DNA from: Reticulitermes lucifugus
Lineage: Eukaryota; Arthropoda; Insecta; Blattodea; Rhinotermitidae
Direction of reading: 5' to 3'
DNA length: 38,429 nt
Assembly: GCA_026260175.1 (NCBI GenBank)
Contig: JAKCWW010005011.1
Coordinates: 1 to 38,429, forward strand
Made by a program: the position numbers and the translations under genes. The stretch's first letter is position 1. Every line of letters begins with the position of its first letter. Below are positions 28,860 to 38,265 of this stretch, piece after piece. A model generated the notes under the pieces. The model saw only the letters and a list, made by a program, of their open reading frames with translations, had not been told where the DNA came from and ran no database searches.

Positions 28860-29885
28860 TAATGTTGGGGAAACATGATTTAAGGAAGGGCGGTGGGATA
28901 AGCTGAAGCATTGTCGTCTTAAATGGCTGTCATCGATATTGGCATTGTGAGCTCTTCAGGTTCTGCTACCAATGAGATAATTATGTTTAACATTAATATG
29001 TTTGTTAAAATACGATAGCACAAATACCCTAATAAACTTCCGGGCTTAACCCTTTTTAATTGTCTGGTTTCTTTTTTCCAATGGCTCGACAGTCCCTTGG
29101 GGGCCTAGGCCGCCTCATTTTTCGAGGCTTCACGATCACACACTTTTTAGACACACCACATTCGGTAGGACTCCTCTGGACGAGGGACCAGCTCGTCGCA
29201 GATTGTCAGGTTACCGTATGTAATTATAATGTAAACAACCTGCGTGTTTCTCGCTGAGCATATTTGTGGGTTTTATATGATTTTCAGTATCAACAGCAAA
29301 TTTTTCCTTGTACATATTTAACCAGGTGGTCTTTGTAATAGAAATAAGTGTGTTTCTGTGAGGTAGGAACTGAAGCTTCAAATACTGCTATTGTTTGGAT
29401 GAACTTTTCTTATCAGAGTTTTTAACAGTAACGTGTGCTGGAGCTCCTATATTCGGATAGAGCCATAGCAATTTGATACAACCTTCCGGGCTTCGTATTG
29501 AACATTTGTTGGATTCGGACTTCAGAATATCTTTGATAATCCTTCCCTTCCTTTTTCTTTACCTCCAGAAGAAAGGTCAGTGTAAGTTTGCGTATCAATT
29601 ACTTAGCCTGAGGGAAAGTATTCTAAACGGAATTGCTTCTCTTCCAAACCTTAACGACAATTCATTACTTGTTTCCTGCTACTCGAATCATGCGCAGTAT
29701 TCAGTTAACTAAATTACCAAGTTTAAGTGCTTGCACACTTACTTACCTGTCTAGTAAACTGAACACTTGAGCGATTAGTAATATCCATTCTGCAGGTGGA
29801 ACTGTGCAATTGTGTGGTGCGAAATGTATGCATAAATCACATATGGAGAATTATCTCAGTCCTCAATTGTCTGGTATCATAATGA
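28860..29885. other. Non-coding stretch, nothing recognised
   Basis: ORFs of 65 and 79 codons without domains. TTAACCCTTTTTAATTG near 29046 has a piggyBac-like TTAACCCTTT start but no matching second end was seen. Confidence 0.4.
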
Positions 29886-29888
29886 TGT

Positions 29889-30419
29889 CTAATAGATAAC
29901 GCTAGTGACATGCGCATTGTTCATGCACACTGTCAATGTGCGTGTGTAATTAGGATAAAGGAGAGGCTGCAGGGGTAGAATCACGATGGCCGCTGCGGCA
30001 ATTGAAATGGAGTCACAGCGGAACAGCACAAGAACACAAGCGTTCTGAGTACACAGAAGGTGGTGAAGGAATGGCAGATGGCCTTTAGTGTCAAAAGTCA
30101 CGAAAGCGACAAAAACAGGAGGTAAAATTTGATGATGTTTCAGGAAAGGTGACAAGCGTCGTAAGCTAGAAAGTAAAAGAATGACGGTTGTGACTAGGTC
30201 AATGAAAAAATGAGGCGAATATGATTTATTATTAGATATACGAAATTTGACGTGGTAGGTCACGTGAATATGATAAAGGAGAGAAAATACAGCTGTAGCA
30301 CAAAGACCCACAGGGGAGGCGAAGATTAAAAATAGCGAAACAATAGTGACGTTACTGGGACATGGAGGATATTTTACGGCGCGGAGAATGGGAAAACGTG
30401 AACTGGAAAAAGGGTCCAA
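29889..30419 (-). CDS. Unassigned 176-codon ORF, doubtful
   Basis: One of the two longest ORFs in the window. The + strand here is purine-rich, so the minus-strand reading is dominated by Leu, Pro, Ser, Phe and Val. Apparent hydrophobic runs such as VTTVILLLSSLRRL can follow from composition alone. No domain or signal peptide is recognised. It ends close to a CCGAAAC-type repeat fragment, so it may lie inside an old uncharacterised repeat. Confidence 0.12.
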   Translation of the reverse strand: MDPFSSSRFPILRAVKYPPCPSNVTIVSLFLIFASPVGLCATAVFSLLYHIHVTYHVKFRISNNKSYSPHFFIDLVTTVILLLSSLRRLSPFLKHHQILPPVFVAFVTFDTKGHLPFLHHLLCTQNACVLVLFRCDSISIAAAAIVILPLQPLLYPNYTRTLTVCMNNAHVTSVIY

Positions 30420-30439
30420 CAGAATAGACGTCTATTAAT

Positions 30440-30505
30440 ATCCTATTCATCTGAAGATGGATATAAAATCCATTGCCGAAACGATGGGCAAGGTACCTGA
30501 TCATC
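30440..30505 (+). repeat. CTGAAGA..GCCGAAACG motif fragment
   Basis: CATCTGAAGATGGATATAAA followed by ATCCATTGCCGAAACGATGG. It shares the CTGAWGATGG - short stem - CCGAAAC arrangement with the copies near 5872, 17600 and 18065. Nothing else around it aligns clearly. Confidence 0.4.
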
Positions 30506-30509
30506 ACGC

Positions 30510-31545
30510 CATTTGTCAATTTTGGCCTGTGCTCTTAGCTACAGAGAGTATCGTTAAATAAACCGTAAATAACCCATTTTGTTACGATGGTTAAAGCATT
30601 CATGGGGAGACGAGCCGCACCTACATCGCACACGAGATAAATTGTAAGTGTATACGATAGTTTGGGGCAGAGAACCTCATGGAGGGTCTGTCCGGTAGGG
30701 AAAAAATGTGTGGATTGGAGTGTAATATTAAAATGATTTTTTGCAGCAGTTGAACATGAAGTTTTGGACTGGATTTAAGTTGGTCAGCTATCTGGCGTTT
30801 TGAATATTAAGATCAACCTTCGGTTGTCATGAGAGCAGGGCATTTCTTGGTTAGGTGAGCAAATACAGCGTTTTCAAAAAAGACTGTGAATCGCGTAGTT
30901 GCTTTCCATCTCAATACTTCTCGATTCGTAATTCACAAGTTATGTATTCCCATCCCACTGGACGCTATATAATCACAGAAGTTGATGCAAACTCATAAAA
31001 TTGCCAAATAATCAACCAACTTCAGCAGAGATATGGGAAAGACAGCAGACTAATGAACTTACGTAAGCTGTGTGTAAATACGGAAACATAATTCTTCTTG
31101 TTTACACGCCCTTAATTATGTTGTAACCATGGTTACAAAGTGCTCCTCCTTCAGGGAGTCGTGCGTTATCTTATCCTCTTCTCGTGGAAATTCCTGTGTG
31201 GCTCCTTTGGTTCTTCTTCTCTGTGGAATGTCAAGTGCTGGCTGTCTACAGGCTTGCAGTTCGTATCCCATTTAGACGCATGCCACCACAAAGAAGTCAG
31301 TCTTTGTGCAGTAGAACTGCGCGACTAGGTTGTTCATCGCTCAGAAATGGCGAACTAGCAAAGTGTAATTAAGGACTTTTAATTCATAATCAATTAAAAG
31401 AATATTCATAGCGGAACGAAAAGCATTGCTGTCTTAATATACGTTTACTTAAAACAATTACGCAACACAATTGTACCAGTAATATTACTCTGATATATTG
31501 TTTGAGAATGCGTCATTTAATATGCAACAGTTTGGTTAATTTTTA
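30510..31545. other. Non-coding stretch, nothing recognised
   Basis: Short ORFs (62 codons, 31140-31372) only. No repeat family, exon or RNA gene was identified. Confidence 0.4.
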
Positions 31546-31550
31546 GAGTA

Positions 31551-31735
31551 GAGTCGAATTCGGTTATAACGTCATCAAAGGGACTGAATATTTTGTGTCG
31601 TTATAAACGAGTGTTATTCTAACCGACGAGTAGAATGTTACGGTTAACAGTGAGGAATTAATTGGTACCACAGAATATCTGACGTTGTAGACGAGGTGTC
31701 GCATAAACCGATGTCGTTATAACCGGGTTCGACTG
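31551..31735. mobile_element. Short MITE with pogo/Tigger-type ends, 185 bp
   Basis: The left end GAGTCGAATTCGGTTATAAC (31551) and the reverse complement of the right end, CAGTCGAACCCGGTTATAAC (from 31735), are matching inverted termini of about 24 bp. The internal GTCGTTATAAACGAG near 31608 repeats the subterminal motif. Ends of the form CAGTCGAACC..TATAACG are common in pogo/Tigger-like elements. There is no coding content; the TA target duplication is decayed (TA at left, TT at right). Confidence 0.75.
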
Positions 31736-31739
31736 TTTT

Positions 31740-32310
31740 TTCTTTGCATCGTTCCATATGCGAAATGTACATCCACCGTGGCGCAGCAGGAAATAAAATG
31801 CTGAACGCTGAAGACCAAATCAGATACGTACCGCAGTGCGCATGTGCGATTCGGCGGACTTACCTTTTACGTAGTTCCAGGTCGTGACTTCACTCACAGA
31901 CCCAGCGTTTAATGTATTGGGGCATACATGTGACCATTGCTGGCCTGCCTGTGTTAATAAAGTGATGTATGCAGTTACGAGCAGAACTGGTGAAGTCCAA
32001 CTTGCTATTGCATGGACTCATACTTCTGCCTATGTGTTAAGCTACTGTTGTTGCTTTATTTGTGTGAGGAGTTTGTTACTTAAGCAGGCCTGCAGATGTC
32101 GCCAACGGTAATTTTGTCGAATATAACCTAAATATTTGCACTGTCGCCATGTTTGTGTCTCTTAACTTAGCAAACAGGATGATATGCCTTTTCAATTGGT
32201 ATTTACCTACTGCTTACCATTCTAAACGGCGTAACATACCTGATGACTTGCATCTTCGGCAACACCGTTGTGACGAACTCAAATATCGCTGTTTCAAAAG
32301 TTGATGTGGA
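31740..32310. other. Non-coding stretch, nothing recognised
   Basis: A 75-codon ORF (31884-32111) lacks a domain. CCACCGTGGCGCAGCAGG near 31772 resembles a tRNA A box without a B box. Confidence 0.4.
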
Positions 32311-32314
32311 CAAA

Positions 32315-32588
32315 TACTCGTACATACATACATTCATAAATACAGGCATACATACGCCTATATTCATACATAGATACGTACATGCATACATACATAGGCC
32401 TACATACATGCATATATACACACATACATACATACGCACACACATATGCACATACATATGTACGTATATACATATATATACATACATACTTACATACATA
32501 CATAGACCTACATACTCGTACATACCTACACACATACACATATACACACATACATAGGCATACATACGTACACACACACACACAGACA
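32315..32588. repeat. Imperfect (CATA)n microsatellite
   Basis: About 270 bases of CATACATA-type repeats with frequent substitutions (CATGCATA, CATATGTA, CACACATA), ending in a pure CA run at 32572-32582. It generates four overlapping Tyr/Thr/His or Cys/Val/Met-rich ORFs (70-129 codons), none of them genes. Confidence 0.96.
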
Positions 32589-32599
32589 ACATAGCATAC

Positions 32600-33505
32600 C
32601 ATCATTTTCCTTTCTTAGGAAAGTAGGCTGCAGTTTATGTCTGAGGATTCCTGCCGCATCCAAAAACTCTGTTACAATAATTGCACGCACACCGCTTTTA
32701 CAGCCTTGGATATGATACTTATTGCTAAGAAGGTGCAGTAAATTTCTTAGGTTTGTGTGTTCTGTATTAGGTACCGGAGAAGCCGGAAACAGAAAAGTTA
32801 CGTTTTTATGCAGGGTTACAGAATTTAGAATTTTTAGATTCTAGCTGGGCACGTGTATATTGTATATCTGATAGATACATATGAAAATTATGTGCTGTGT
32901 ACGTTGCATGTTAGATACTACAGACACGACAACGAAGCTGTGAGGTTGTATGGCGTGCTTTGCTTAACGGTAACTGTACGAGTGGAAATTACAAACTGCA
33001 AAGAAATGCTTCGCTAATCGCAAGTCCTTAGTTTATAATTCCTGCCAGCGTCTTGTAAGAACGTGGGCATTAAGTTCTTCCCAGAACTTCATTTTTTAAA
33101 GAAGTAATCACATCCCCTTATCTTTGTGTTGAATTTCAGAACTTCTCAAACAGTTTAACCTCATCACTGTCCCGTCCGGATTTATATCCCGGGGCAAGTT
33201 TCCCTCATCAAAGGTGTTCGATTGCGCGAGTGGGTCTCATCTGAATTGCATATTTTATTCATTACAGCGCCGGTGACGTAAGAACTCGAGATTAAACTTC
33301 TGCAGCTTATCATTTCGGGAGGCACAACTGACTGGTCGCAGGATTAGCATAGAGCCATGAATTTATGCTAAAGAGTGTCGGTTCGTGTTACAAGATGGGG
33401 CAGCGACTGCTTTCATCTTCTGCGAGCCAGTTAACTTGTAAAGCGGTGTAGGACGTCCCTGTGAAATAGGTTTCATGCTGGAATTGAGGCACTATATCCA
33501 TTGTC
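32600..33505. other. Non-coding stretch, nothing recognised
   Basis: No ORF above 60 codons, no repeat family and no exon signature. Confidence 0.45.
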
Positions 33506-33509
33506 TTTA

Positions 33510-33710
33510 TCCGTAAACTTCTTCTTTTTCTCGTCATACATTGTTTTTCTTTTTATTCTCTACTTTTTTTCTCTTAAGATCCTACTAACTTACTTATCTT
33601 AATCTGTCTATTATTTATCTGTTCTCTCGTACGCGTCTTCTTTCCCTAGTATTTCTTTTCCGTCTTTTCTACTGCTTCTACGCTTCATCTTGTTTCTCCA
33701 AGTTTTGATT
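33510..33710. repeat. Pyrimidine-rich tract
   Basis: The + strand is dominated by T and C (TTCTTCTTTTTCTC, TTTCTTTTTATTCTC, TTTCTTTTCCGTC), directly upstream of SINE C copy 8. On the sense strand it supplies many polypyrimidine stretches of the kind used at 3' splice sites. Confidence 0.65.
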
Positions 33711-33726
33711 CCCCACGCTTGCTGGG

Positions 33727-34025
33727 AGCCATGATACAGTAGTCGGTGCAATGACTAGGCTACAGACTTGACGGCCCAGCAATCGTTCGATTCCCGGCAG
33801 AGGCAAGTGATTTTTCTCTCTCCCAAAGCGATCCAGACTGGCTCTGGGGCCCGCCCAGCCTTATGTTCAACGGGAACTGGGGGATATTTCTCTGGGGGTC
33901 AAGCGGCGGGAGTCGTGGATTTAACCGCTCACCTCCATCTATTGCCTAGGTTATGAATAAGTGGAGGTATACCTCTGCTCCCCCCCCGTATGCCTTCATG
34001 GCTGAGACAGAGCCAACCTTTAACG
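33727..34025 (+). mobile_element. SINE C (copy 8), full length
   Basis: The tRNA-like head includes GGGAGCCATGATACAGTAG and a B box CGTTCGATTCCCGGC (33783-33799). Then come CAGAGGCAAGTGATTTTTC, CTGGCTCTGGGGCCC, CAGCCTTATGTTCAACGGG, CACCTCCATCTATTGCC, AAGTGGAGGTATACCTCTGC and TATGCCTTCATGGCTG. It is in the sense orientation of the gene and about 770 bp upstream of the exon. Confidence 0.85.
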
Positions 34026-34156
34026 TGGAGGTCTATCAGGACGTGCCTTTCACTGATGTATTCTGACAAGCATTTGGTATGTTACTTGTATCCTGCAAAC
34101 ACACGGCCTAGCCGGTACCTTCTGTCTCTGTTTATGTACCTTAACAATACTACGTA

Positions 34157-34423
34157 GACGATCCCAGTGGTCGCGCTGTCTAAGGCGTGGTTCTGCGGCC
34201 CGGCCGTTTGCTTGCTGGGATTGTGGGTTCGAATTCCGCCGGGGGCATGGATGTCTGTCTGTTGTGAATGTTGTGTGTTGTCAGGTACATATCTTTGCGT
34301 CGGGCTGATCACTCGTCCAGAGCAGTCCTACCGAGTATGGTGTGTTTAACTCGGTGTGATCGTGAAGCTTCGATAATGAGGAGGCCCTGGCCTACTAGGG
34401 GCTGTTGCGCCATGGGGGGGGGA
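34157..34423 (+). mobile_element. tRNA-derived SINE, family B (copy 1)
   Basis: GACGATCCCAGTGGTCGCGC and TGTCTAAGGCG form a tRNA Leu/Ser-like A-box region. GGGTTCGAATTCCGCC is the B box. The body includes GGGCTGATCACTCGTCCAGA, GAGCAGTCCTACCGAG and GGGGCTGTTGCGCCATGG. It aligns end to end with 35219-35475. The flanks ATACTACGTA (34147-34156) and TTACTATGTA (34424-34433) are a likely decayed target duplication (8 of 10). Confidence 0.88.
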
Positions 34424-34469
34424 TTACTATGTAAAGTTCCTGTGCTAACGTAACCACCACACCGTGAAG

Positions 34470-34725
34470 ATGTATGGGCGAATGGAATTACTGATCCATG
34501 CACTCTTAACCTCGACATAAGGTGGAGGTAATTCACGTCCTAACCATGTCATCTCCACAGAAACACCTTCAGTACCCTAGGATAGGAGACTGGGAGGACC
34601 CTAGAGCTGGCCTGGGCGCTGTGGAAAAGACACTGTGCATCTGTTGGGAATCAAACACCTATTATCTAGTCGTCCAGTCTGTAGGCCAGTCACTATAGTA
34701 ACTGAACTAAAATCGAGGAATCTCA
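34470..34725 (-). mobile_element. SINE C (copy 9), adjacent to the exon
   Basis: On the + strand: GATCCATGCACTCTTAACC, CGACATAAGGTGGAGG, CCTAGGATAGGAGACTGGG, CCCTAGAGCTGGCCTGGGC, CTGTTGGGAATCAAACACC, GGCCAGTCACTATAGTAACTG. It aligns with the reversed copies at 16862-17140 and 21675-21962. It ends about 70 bp before the 3' splice site of the exon, so only a short stretch of non-repeat intron separates them. Confidence 0.8.
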
Positions 34726-34766
34726 TTTTATAATTTTGGACATGCAGTGGGCTACATACTGGGCTG

Positions 34767-34794
34767 TACTGAGATTTTTTCTTTTATGTTTCAG
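34767..34794 (+). other. Rbp6: 3' splice site: branch point, polypyrimidine tract, AG
   Basis: TACTGAG at 34767-34773 is a plausible branch point, with its A about 23 bases before the exon. TTTTTTCTTTTATGTTTCAG follows, a strong pyrimidine tract ending in the AG acceptor at 34793-34794. Confidence 0.8.
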
Positions 34795-34876
34795 AGAGCC
34801 TCCGAGAGTATTTCAGTAAATACGGGGAGATTACGGAAGTGATGGTGATGAAGGACCCCACCACTAGAAGGTCAAG
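34795..34876 (+). CDS. Rbp6: Internal exon of a Musashi-family RNA-binding protein (RRM1)
   Basis: This 82-base exon encodes the middle of RRM domain 1. It opens with the last two bases of a split codon (AG, probably Glu), continues with helix 1 [11 protein letters not shown] and strand 2 [15 protein letters not shown], and ends with AG, the first two bases of an Arg codon. There are no stops in this frame. Musashi proteins bind UAG-containing 3' UTR motifs in the cytoplasm and control translation, especially in neural and stem cells. [12 protein letters not shown] fits Rbp6/MSI2 better than Drosophila msi, whose equivalent I recall as LIMKDPVTQRSR. The residues before (FIGGLSW, RNP2) and after (GFGFVTF, RNP1) must be on exons outside the window; I searched for them and found neither. 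The upstream intron is phase 1 and the downstream intron phase 2. Family identity is near certain; the paralogue is likely. Confidence 0.93.
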
Positions 34877-34882
34877 GTGAGT
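34877..34882 (+). other. Rbp6: 5' splice site GTGAGT
   Basis: CAAG followed by GTGAGTAA is a near-perfect match to the U1 consensus and fixes the exon end after the first two bases of an Arg codon. Confidence 0.9.
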
Positions 34883-34884
34883 AA

Positions 34885-35204
34885 ATGATGCCTGTAACTC
34901 TCAATGGTACCGTGTACAGCCATAACATTGTCTCGTTGTATCTAAATCGGTGAACAGTAAAATACACACATGGCTCTCTGTCACTGAGTGAAGAACATAC
35001 ATTTCGTGTGTCTGAAAACGAAGTGCTCAGGATAATACTGGGAGCAGTAGCACTGTTACGAAGTACATCTCCAGGAGAGCATTCAGCAATGGTAGCTATT
35101 GCTGTTTCATGCCGATCAATGACTGATAACCCTCGTATTTTTCCGGCCAGCGCAGGTGTATTCTGTGATCGTTCATGCACCCGGATCATGAAATTAGTTC
35201 CACT
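34885..35204. other. Start of downstream intron, no repeat recognised
   Basis: About 320 bases between the donor site and the SINE B target duplication. Overlapping ORFs (minus 105 codons at 34872-35189, plus 70 codons) have no domain, and the minus-strand one overlaps the end of the real exon. Confidence 0.5.
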
Positions 35205-35218
35205 AAGTTCCTTAATTT

Positions 35219-35475
35219 GACGATCCCGTTGGCCATGCGGTCTAAGGCGTGTGTCTGCTGCCGCTGGATTTCTGGGATTGGGGGTTCGAATCCCGCTGAG
35301 AGTACGGGTGTTCGTCCATTGTGTTTGTTGTGTGTTTTGGAGGTAGCGGCCTCTGCGATGGGCTGATCACTCGTTCAGAGGAGTCCTACAGTATGTTTGT
35401 GTGTCTAATTGTGTGTGATAGATACCTCCACAATGAAGCGGGCTAGGTCCAAGTTGGGCTGTTGCGCCACAAAAA
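35219..35475 (+). mobile_element. tRNA-derived SINE, family B (copy 2)
   Basis: GACGATCCCGTTGGCCATGC and GGTCTAAGGCG form the tRNA-like A-box region. GGGTTCGAATCCCGC is an intact B box. The body includes GGGCTGATCACTCGTTCAG, AGGAGTCCTACAGTATG and GGGCTGTTGCGCCAC, ending in an A run. The target duplication is AAGTTCCTTAATTT (35205-35218) and AAGTTTCTTAATTT (35476-35489), 13 of 14. It begins 342 bp downstream of the exon. Confidence 0.92.
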
Positions 35476-35489
35476 AAGTTTCTTAATTT

Positions 35490-36133
35490 AAATGGGGCTG
35501 GTATTTATTTCTTTTGCATTTTCCTCCATCCAATATGTTTTTGCTAAATCGTGGGTCCTCTCAAAATGAGCAAAATACTTCGTAAATTATTACAGGACGA
35601 TTGGAATTTCAGTTGATTGTTGCAGTAGATAATGCAGTAACGTATATTATTATGCTGCTAATCTGCGGACCGTCGTCAGCTCTGTCATCACCTCTGCTGT
35701 GAGGATAATTAGTTCCTTTGGTTGAACCGGGCGCATTCTCCAAACAAACTCCTCAGCTTTGGCACTGATTTGCTGCATTAATGTTGTTGGGCTCCTGATT
35801 CTGAGGATGGCGTGTTTTGGGGTCTCGGTGTTTCCGGTATGACACTCAGGACTGTTACAGCTACAACAGATTGATCCTAATGTTCAAAATCCTCTGCACT
35901 TTCCTGACTTGCTAATGGACTTGGTCTTACATATTTCTGGGAGTGAATCCAAATTGCATCACTGATGCCATCATTGCTAGTAAAACCATCCACACCGGAT
36001 TTGCAGTGCAGTGTGCAAGTTCTGTCCTGGTTTGTAAGTTGTAAACAGTAATAATTTAAAGATGCAAAGTGAGACAGTGTAAATTGAGGTTATGTTGCAC
36101 TAAGGCTGTCTGCAAGAGGAGCTCCGACATGCC
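35490..36133. other. Non-coding stretch, nothing recognised
   Basis: No ORF above 60 codons is confined to it, and no repeat family was identified. Confidence 0.45.
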
Positions 36134-36146
36134 AAAATGTGCAGTT

Positions 36147-36422
36147 GTGTTTGGTGAAGGGCCCCGCAGCAGAAGCTACGGACGCACCGCAGCCTAGAGG
36201 CTTATTGTGCAACCCTGTGATAAAGATGATTAATTTTTTCGTTTTTCCAAGTAATGGAGCACCGGTGGAAGGAAACTGACAGGAGAAAACCGAAGTACTC
36301 GGGGGAAAACCTGTTCCAGTGCCACTTTGTCCGCCACAAATCCCACATGGACTGACCCGGGATCGAACCCGGGCCTGCGCGGTGAGAGGCCTGCGACTAA
36401 CCGCCTGAGCCATGGCACGGCC
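36147..36422 (-). mobile_element. tRNA-derived SINE, family A (copy 4), full length with TSD
   Basis: The minus strand starts GGCCGTGCCATGGCTCAGG, has a B box GGGTTCGATCCCGGG, and contains CACTGGAACAGGTTTTCCC, GCACAATAAGCCTCTAGG, TGCGGTGCGTCCGTAGC and CGGGGCCCTTCACC. It is flanked by AAAATGTGCAGTT (36134-36146) and AAACTGTGCAGTT (36423-36435), a 13-bp target duplication with one mismatch. This defines the family as about 276 bp. The ORFs across it (107 and 64 codons) are spurious. Confidence 0.93.
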
Positions 36423-36439
36423 AAACTGTGCAGTTAAAA

Positions 36440-37740
36440 TTTCAGTAACTCTAAAGAATGTTAGATGTTAGGTAGCTAAATATTGCTTGACGTGTTAGTA
36501 ATAGCTAATAGCATCCGTATATTGTGAATGACGGTTAATTTTTCAGAAACGTTAATGCCATTGTGTAATAAATTGGGATTACCTAACTTCTGCCCTCTCC
36601 GAGCGATCCTCCTCGAATTTCTCCAGGTTCTGTAGTTCGTAGTGCAATCTTATGGCAGACATTTGTACTAAAGCAATTGCCAGGTGCACAGCGAAGCTTT
36701 TCTGATATTCTGTTGGACTGAAATGCCTGTGCCTTACATTGTGACGTTGTGCCTTCCCCCCCCCCCATAGCTGCGCTGCCAGAATATAAAAGGGTTATGC
36801 CTTGTTATTGTATAATATTCTCTAAATGTCATTTTATAAGTTAGATACCTCGAAATTTCGATAGACACCAAAGGAATGGAAAATAATTAGGCCTAAGTAA
36901 TAAGGAAATTAATTAATTTGTTCTTGTCGTCCATTGTTGTTAGTGTGATGACATTACACAATATTACGTAGAATAAAGGTTTCCTATGTTATTTTTTCCA
37001 CGATTCGGTTGGTTTATGCTTTTCAGTTCCAGGTATTCTTTTGAGCACCCTTTTCTCATAGGCATTCAAATTATTCCCAACTGTTACTTTGAGACGCGGC
37101 TATCACAAGGTAACGAAGTAACACAACGTTTCATATATTTTAATCATCAGAGACAGAATTCTGGCTTGAGTGACAAAAACCGTGCCCCGAATGTCCTTTC
37201 TTTACGCAGGAACAGCGGTATTCCTGAATTATTATCACTTATCGTAAGCGAAGTCGATTGAGAGCAAATCTGAATTTACTGCGTGATGAGTTATGGCTGT
37301 AGACGGACGCACTGGTGTGTGTATAAAGTTGTTCCCTGTGTGTCTATCCTTCCAGTTCTTACGTCTGCCTTTTCTCTGAATCGTGGAAGATTGCTTCCTC
37401 CATCCGACGGTAGGAACGACTGCAATAGTCACTTAGTTCCGTGCAATTTAGATGGCTCAAACTGCCACTGTAATGTCGGGCTACGTGGTTGTTAGAAGAC
37501 TAAGTAGGTTTACGGATGTTTCACGTGATAATTACAGAAGGCACATAGCGTGCGTTCAGTTTACCTGGTGCGGGTGGCTGGGTTATTGCGTATTTTATGG
37601 TGTTATAGGGTCTTCGTGGAAAATAAATGATGGGAAATATGTCGTCTGAAAGTTTATTGACAATGGCTGTTTATTACTGTTTAATTATGTTTGATAGTTT
37701 GGTTGTCTGAGCCATGTTTAACAGATACGACGTGTGCGAG
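36440..37740. other. Non-coding stretch, nothing recognised
   Basis: ORFs of 61-91 codons without domains, and a short C run near 36758-36768. I searched for the next Musashi exon (GFGFVTF) here and did not find it. Confidence 0.45.
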
Positions 37741-37744
37741 ATTT

Positions 37745-37990
37745 CAGGCTCCCGCCGCGGCGTCGGTGAAGTCTTCGCTATTCAGGGTTGTTACGCAGCG
37801 TATGTTGGTAGTTGTTTGCCGATGTTTCGGTACAGCGTGACAACCCAGAAGAGCCAAGGCCTCAAATACGACGTTTGATCACGGCCCGGTCCCGTATAGC
37901 TGTACGAACCTGAAAGGCGTTCAGTTGCGGCATAGGTCACTTCTGGCGTGATCGCCAAACACCTGCGTAAAGGTGGCGCCATCACCGAGC
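37745..37990 (-). repeat. CCGAAAC-family terminal fragment, reverse orientation
   Basis: On the minus strand: GGCTCTTCTGGGTTGTCACG, then TACCGAAACATCGGCAAAC, then AACTACCAACATACGCTGCG. It shares the CCGAAAC(A/G)TCGG(T/C)AAAC segment with the element at 5778-6152 and its CCAGAAGAGC motif. The minus-strand ORF 37791-37985 is a repeat translation. Confidence 0.5.
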
Positions 37991-37994
37991 AATG

Positions 37995-38185
37995 CTAATC
38001 ACTAAAGGGTGTTAGAATCAGTAATCAGTGAAACGGCTCTAATGGGAAACGCAGCCTCAGGTGCCCACCGTATTTGTGCTGAAGAAGTGGTGTAATACAG
38101 AAAGTAGAACTTACCTTCAAACACAAGGACTGTGAAGTAATGCAGTTTAGTTCATGATAACCAACATATTTATGCCTTAGAATAT
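37995..38185. other. Unassigned interval
   Basis: Nothing recognised. Confidence 0.35.
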
Positions 38186-38189
38186 TAGC

Positions 38190-38265
38190 ATGGCCGGCTT
38201 TAGGCCGATTGGACCGATCTGACGGAATCGGGCCTCGCTCTCATGGGAGATTCGCGCATTAGTAA
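38190..38265 (+). repeat. Possible hAT-like terminal fragment
   Basis: CATGGCCGGCTTTAGGCCGA, then GGAATCGGGCCTCGCTCTCA, then GATTCGCGCATTAG. GC-rich starts of the form CAGGGCCGGCTTTAGG are common in hAT-type elements. No second end was seen before the window stops at 38429. Confidence 0.3.

Noticed and set aside
31772..31790. CCACCGTGGCGCAGCAGG as a polymerase III A box (a similar string lies near 24770)
   Set aside because: No B box follows within 30-60 bases and there is no SINE body.
32203..32605. Overlapping ORFs up to 129 codons rich in Tyr/Val/Cys or Thr/His/Ile
   Set aside because: They are translations of the imperfect CATA microsatellite, open in several frames on both strands.
34872..35189. 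Minus-strand 105-codon ORF overlapping the end of the Musashi exon
   Set aside because: Antisense to a well-supported exon, with no domain and no splice or promoter evidence.
36090..36424. Minus-strand 107-codon ORF starting MAQAVSRRPL
   Set aside because: It lies entirely within a SINE A copy bounded by a 13-bp target duplication. The start codon is in the tRNA-like head.
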